This document shows positions 7,013-9,520 of a stretch of DNA of 9,520 bases, piece after piece. Position numbers and translations under genes: made by a program. The notes under the pieces were generated by a model that made no database searches, was not told the origin of the DNA, and saw only the letters and a list, made by a program, of their open reading frames with translations. Within the stretch, counting starts at the first letter, position 1. Every line of letters begins with the position of its first letter. The DNA is from Verrucomicrobiaceae bacterium. GTDB taxonomy: Bacteria > Verrucomicrobiota > Verrucomicrobiae > Verrucomicrobiales > Akkermansiaceae. The stretch covers positions 1-9,520 of the forward strand of contig CANBTO010000158.1 in NCBI GenBank assembly GCA_947372405.1, read 5' to 3'.

Positions 7013-7921
7013 TCAGGAGAGCTTCTCAGGATAGGCGCCAGAGGTGATCAGCTTGCTTATGGACTCGACCACATAGGGTTTGTCTTCCGGATAAGTGACT
7101 CCAAACCACTGGCTGGTGGTCCGCAGCACAAGGCATCTTGCATAGCCACCATGAATGAGCTGGTCCACCACAGTGGGAATGTAGCACTCCGACTTCATCT
7201 GCTCGCCGGATTCACGCATGAAACGGGTGAACGCCTCCTCCAGCTGTATGAAGAAGTCCGGACCAAAGGCCCAGAAGTTCATCGAGACCAGCGAGCCAGC
7301 GGGCACGACGTGACGTTTTCCGTCCAGCGCGTTGCCATAGACATAACCGTCATCATCGCGACCGATGTTGAGGTATTCCTCAACGTTGGTGAGAAAGCCT
7401 TTCTCATCGATCTTGCAGATGCCACGGTTGACATGTCCGTGGTCGGAGAGGGTGTTTTCGAGAGGATAGCCTACCATTGCGGTCTCGTTGGAAGTTCCCA
7501 ACGGCAGGCTGTCGAAAAACTTGGCGGCGCGCAGGTATGCGTCCTCGCCATAAAAATCGTCCGCATTGATCACTGCGAAGTGCCCCGTCACCACGTGACG
7601 GGCGGCACGAACGGCGTGGGCGGTGCCCCATGGCTTGGTCCGGCCTTCCGGCACGGAGAACCCGGCGGGAAGGTCTTCAAGCTTCTGAAACACGTAGTCC
7701 ACATCGATCAGGCCCGCGAAACGGGAACCCACTCCTTGTTTGAAGGCCTCTGCGAAATCCTCGCGGATGATGAACACGACCCTGCCGAAGCCGGCGCGAA
7801 TGGCGTCGAAGACGGAGTAATCCAAGACGGTTTCACCATTCGGTCCCATCGGGTCCATTTGTTTCAGGCCGCCGTATCGGCTGCCCATTCCGGCTGCGAG
7901 AACGAGGAGAGTAGGTTTCAT
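7013..7921 (-). CDS. Sugar-1-phosphate nucleotidyltransferase (NTP_transferase family)
   Basis: The protein has 302 residues. The N-terminal signature LAAGMGSRYGGLKQ (residues 8-21) is the nucleotide-binding loop of sugar nucleotidyltransferases. Further on, KPWGTAHAV (97-104) and VINADDFYG with Asp121/Asp122 supply the substrate and Mg2+ sites. It should join a sugar 1-phosphate to UTP or another NTP, giving an NDP-sugar and pyrophosphate in the cytoplasm. Next to a NahK-like kinase the likely route is free hexosamine to hexosamine 1-phosphate to UDP-hexosamine, but base and sugar specificity are inferred. The frame stays open to 8044, yet the family signature begins at Met 7921 and the upstream extension is unlike any nucleotidyltransferase N-terminus, so 7921 is chosen. 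AAGAG about 12 bases upstream is a modest ribosome binding site. The leader is rich in inverted repeats (see 7943-8002). Confidence 0.87.
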   Translation of the reverse strand: MKPTLLVLAAGMGSRYGGLKQMDPMGPNGETVLDYSVFDAIRAGFGRVVFIIREDFAEAFKQGVGSRFAGLIDVDYVFQKLEDLPAGFSVPEGRTKPWGTAHAVRAARHVVTGHFAVINADDFYGEDAYLRAAKFFDSLPLGTSNETAMVGYPLENTLSDHGHVNRGICKIDEKGFLTNVEEYLNIGRDDDGYVYGNALDGKRHVVPAGSLVSMNFWAFGPDFFIQLEEAFTRFMRESGEQMKSECYIPTVVDQLIHGGYARCLVLRTTSQWFGVTYPEDKPYVVESISKLITSGAYPEKLS

Positions 7922-7942
7922 AAATCGGGTGCTCTTGAAAAG

Positions 7943-7965
7943 CCGGGATCTTGGGGACCTCCCGG
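7943..7965 (-). promoter_or_regulatory. Inverted repeat in the leader of the nucleotidyltransferase gene
   Basis: CCGGGA at 7943-7948 and TCCCGG at 7960-7965 form a perfect 6-bp GC-rich stem with an 11-base loop, ending about 22 bases before the start codon. It could be an mRNA hairpin limiting or regulating translation, an operator, or part of an attenuator. There is no U-tract, so it is not a classical terminator. Confidence 0.35.
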
Positions 7966-7977
7966 AAGGGGTAAGAC

Positions 7978-8002
7978 TTGCCAAAGCAGGACTGTCTGGC
8001 AA
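7978..8002 (-). repeat. Second inverted repeat in the same leader
   Basis: TTGCCA at 7978-7983 and TGGCAA at 7997-8002 form a perfect 6-bp stem around a 13-base loop. It could be a protein-binding dyad or a stem of the leader RNA. It lies between the end of the GH128-like gene and the nucleotidyltransferase start. Confidence 0.3.
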
Positions 8003-8081
8003 CCCCTGATATTCCTGCCCATCCAGCACCGGAATTCTGTCCACGCGCAGGACGTGGCATCCAAAGGTGCCATCACCTCGA

Positions 8082-8903
8082 TCAGACGGACTGATAGTAT
8101 TTTCCGAGTTCTGTCAGGCCGCCGCTTTTGTCGAAGAGGGCGGAGGTGCCGAGGGGGGCGCTGTTAGAAGAGGCGGAAAACCACGCGTAACGCTCCACAA
8201 ACGGGCTTTTCTCCAGACGCGGAAGCACCTGTTGCATGAACTTGAGGACCATGGCGGGCTTGTGGTGGTTCTGCTCCACGGATTTCGCCTGCCAGTCTCC
8301 ACAGGCGAACTCGGTGATCCACAGCGGGCGGTGGTACATCCTGTGGATGCTCTCCAACTGGTTCATGAATGCGTTGGCATCGGTCCCGCCGTAGGAGTGC
8401 ATGCAGATGAAATCGACGCGCAGTTTGCGCTCGTCCACACCCTTCATGAACTCCTTCATCCACGGGCTGTCCGGGTGGACGCAGCCGGGTGATCCGAGGC
8501 GCAGGCCGGTCTTCATCATCTCCGGCCATACATCGAGGACTTTTTTGACACTCAGGTTGGATTGTTTGATTTGATCCGGTTCATTGAAGCCGAGCAGTTC
8601 ATGGATGCCGGCGGCCTTGGCGGCCTCACCCGTTTTGGCGATACCCGAATTGTTGCCCCAGTAACCCCATACCATCGGAATGAAATCGATTGATTTCGGA
8701 ACATCGGCGGGTTTGCTGGAACCCCAGGTATAGAACCAATCGAGATCGAGCTTGTTGACCCGATCCAACCAGTTTCCACCGGGTTTGGCCACAATGCCGA
8801 TGCCTTTCTTGCGGGTGGAGCGGGAGTTCGAGGCGGCGTTCGCCGTCAATGCGGATGCGAACGGAGCGGCGGCGGCAAGCTTGAGGAAATGGCGGCGGTT
8901 CAT
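8082..8903 (-). CDS. Tat-exported glycoside hydrolase, GH128-like (glycosyl hydrolase catalytic core family)
   Basis: The protein has 273 residues. The N-terminus MNRRHFLKLAAAAPFASALT is a Tat-like leader: twin Arg3-Arg4 followed by HFLK, a hydrophobic core, and probable cleavage after ANA near residue 23. The mature part is a small TIM barrel of the glycosyl hydrolase catalytic core type: FYTWGSSKP, FIPMVWGYWG, LLGFNEPD with Glu108 as likely acid/base, VDFICMHSYGG, and LWITEFACGDW with Glu198 as likely nucleophile. Proteins of this family (GH128) cleave beta-1,3-glucans, so a laminarin- or fungal-glucan-type substrate is plausible but not shown by the sequence. The length is normal for a single catalytic domain without binding modules. 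Weak AAAAG precedes the ATG. It follows the right-edge gene by 41 bases and precedes the nucleotidyltransferase by 160 bases, all on the minus strand. Folding before export fits the Tat leader. Confidence 0.88.
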   Translation of the reverse strand: MNRRHFLKLAAAAPFASALTANAASNSRSTRKKGIGIVAKPGGNWLDRVNKLDLDWFYTWGSSKPADVPKSIDFIPMVWGYWGNNSGIAKTGEAAKAAGIHELLGFNEPDQIKQSNLSVKKVLDVWPEMMKTGLRLGSPGCVHPDSPWMKEFMKGVDERKLRVDFICMHSYGGTDANAFMNQLESIHRMYHRPLWITEFACGDWQAKSVEQNHHKPAMVLKFMQQVLPRLEKSPFVERYAWFSASSNSAPLGTSALFDKSGGLTELGKYYQSV

Positions 8904-8944
8904 GAAAAATGCTTTTGATGGTTACTAACAAAAACAGCTCCGGG

Positions 8945-9520
8945 CTAGCGCGGCGGGCCCATGACGGTTTTTTTCTCCTCACGGTAAAACACGGCGTCCA
9001 TGCGGTCCAGATAGGTCGAAATCCCGTCATTGCGATGGTGCGGGTTTTCCTTCAGGCGCTCCTTGAGGCGGAGGTAATCGTCGAAGGCCCCGCTGGTTTC
9101 GCGTGCACGGGTGATCTCGAACCAATCGAGGTAATCCCTCGCGCGCGCAGCCCTCGAAAGCATGGTCGCACGGGTCTGCTGGAGCTGGTCGAGACGCGCG
9201 GCGACATCCTTGGTCTTGTTGCGCGCGATCAGGCCCAGTACCGCCTGATAGTCCGTTAGAATCGGCCTATAGGACGGGAAACAGCGGTAGCTGAGGCGGA
9301 CGAGCGCGTCCTGCGCCGCCCGGACCGCCTCGATGCGTTCCGGTTCCTTCAGTGCGGCGAGTTCGGGCCAGGCCGAGAGCTCCTTCTGCTGGAAAATGCC
9401 CTCCGCCGTGCGGAAGTTCAGGCGCAGCGCCTCGGACAGCGCGTTCTCCGTCCGTGGAATGGTCAATATGTCCGTTAGAAGGCCGAGCCCGCCCTTGTTA
9501 GCCAGTTGCAGCGCCCACCA
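8945..9520 (-). CDS. C-terminal part of an unrecognised helical protein (N-terminus beyond the right edge)
   Basis: The minus-strand frame is open from the window edge (first codons WWALQLANKGG) to a TAG stop at 8947-8945, giving 191 residues without a start. An in-frame TTG at 9466 exists but is not needed, because the frame with the same G/C-rich codon use continues upstream past the edge. The segment is almost all predicted helix: Leu/Ala/Glu/Arg-rich stretches such as ALSEALRLNFRTAEGIF and ARLDQLQQTRATMLSRAAR, ending in a charged tail with YREEKKTVMGPPR. There is no catalytic motif, heme site, signal or membrane segment in the visible part. It could be the helical C-terminal region of a larger protein. 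I do not recognise the family. The stop lies 41 bases before the GH128-like start, so the two may share a transcript. Confidence 0.75.
   Translation of the reverse strand, partial: WWALQLANKGGLGLLTDILTIPRTENALSEALRLNFRTAEGIFQQKELSAWPELAALKEPERIEAVRAAQDALVRLSYRCFPSYRPILTDYQAVLGLIARNKTKDVAARLDQLQQTRATMLSRAARARDYLDWFEITRARETSGAFDDYLRLKERLKENPHHRNDGISTYLDRMDAVFYREEKKTVMGPPR

Noticed and set aside
7922..8044. N-terminal extension of the nucleotidyltransferase to 8044
   Set aside because: The family signature begins right after Met 7921; the extra 41 residues are low-complexity and cover the hairpin leader.
6725..8167. 480-codon plus-strand frame across the kinase and nucleotidyltransferase
   Set aside because: Both minus-strand genes have clear family motifs; the plus frame has none and crosses gene boundaries.
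8082..9520. Possible polysaccharide utilisation locus with SusC/SusD-type transport
   Set aside because: Only isolated hydrolases and sugar-activation genes are present; there is no TonB receptor, SusD-like protein, sensor or transporter in the window.

Overview
The window looks like chromosomal DNA from a GC-rich, heterotrophic, polysaccharide-using Gram-negative bacterium. The best guess is a member of the Verrucomicrobiota (Luteolibacter/Haloferula/Akkermansiaceae type). This rests on the mix of secreted glycoside hydrolases with Sec- or Tat-like leaders, an adjacent hexosamine-kinase-like and sugar nucleotidyltransferase pair, and a divergent cbb3-like electron-transfer cluster. No rRNA or other marker gene is present, so the taxonomy is inference. 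I see no tRNA, CRISPR array, insertion sequence or integrase.

Layout: positions 1-63 hold the first 21 codons of a minus-strand gene with a signal-peptide-like start that runs off the left edge. Positions 64-433 hold no convincing gene. Positions 434-2230 (minus) encode a secreted GH2 glycoside hydrolase with both catalytic glutamates. A 211-base divergent intergenic region follows. Positions 2442-5871 (plus) are a tightly coupled three-gene operon with 4-bp ATGA and GTGA overlaps. It encodes a 12-TM heme-copper-oxidase-like subunit I, a small four-TM protein, and a 598-residue fusion of about 12 TM helices with a CcoO-like and a CcoP-like cytochrome c domain. Its end overlaps the end of the next gene by 17 bp.

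Positions 5855-8903 (minus) carry, in transcription order, a Tat-type GH128-like glycan hydrolase, a sugar-1-phosphate nucleotidyltransferase behind a hairpin-rich leader, and a NahK-like anomeric sugar kinase. Upstream of these, positions 8945-9520 are the C-terminal part of an unrecognised helical protein entering from the right edge.

Functionally, the minus-strand genes suggest extracellular glycan breakdown (GH2, GH128) and conversion of a released (amino)sugar to a nucleotide sugar (kinase plus nucleotidyltransferase). The most unusual part is the plus-strand operon. Its subunit I keeps histidines where heme b and the high-spin heme are normally bound but seems to lack the helix-VI CuB histidine. 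Its CcoO/CcoP-like cytochromes are fused to a polytopic membrane domain instead of the usual single anchor helix. A second, DNA-level oddity is that every TTAG/CTAA in the window sits inside GTTAG/CTAAC, with an exact 11-mer repeated three times.
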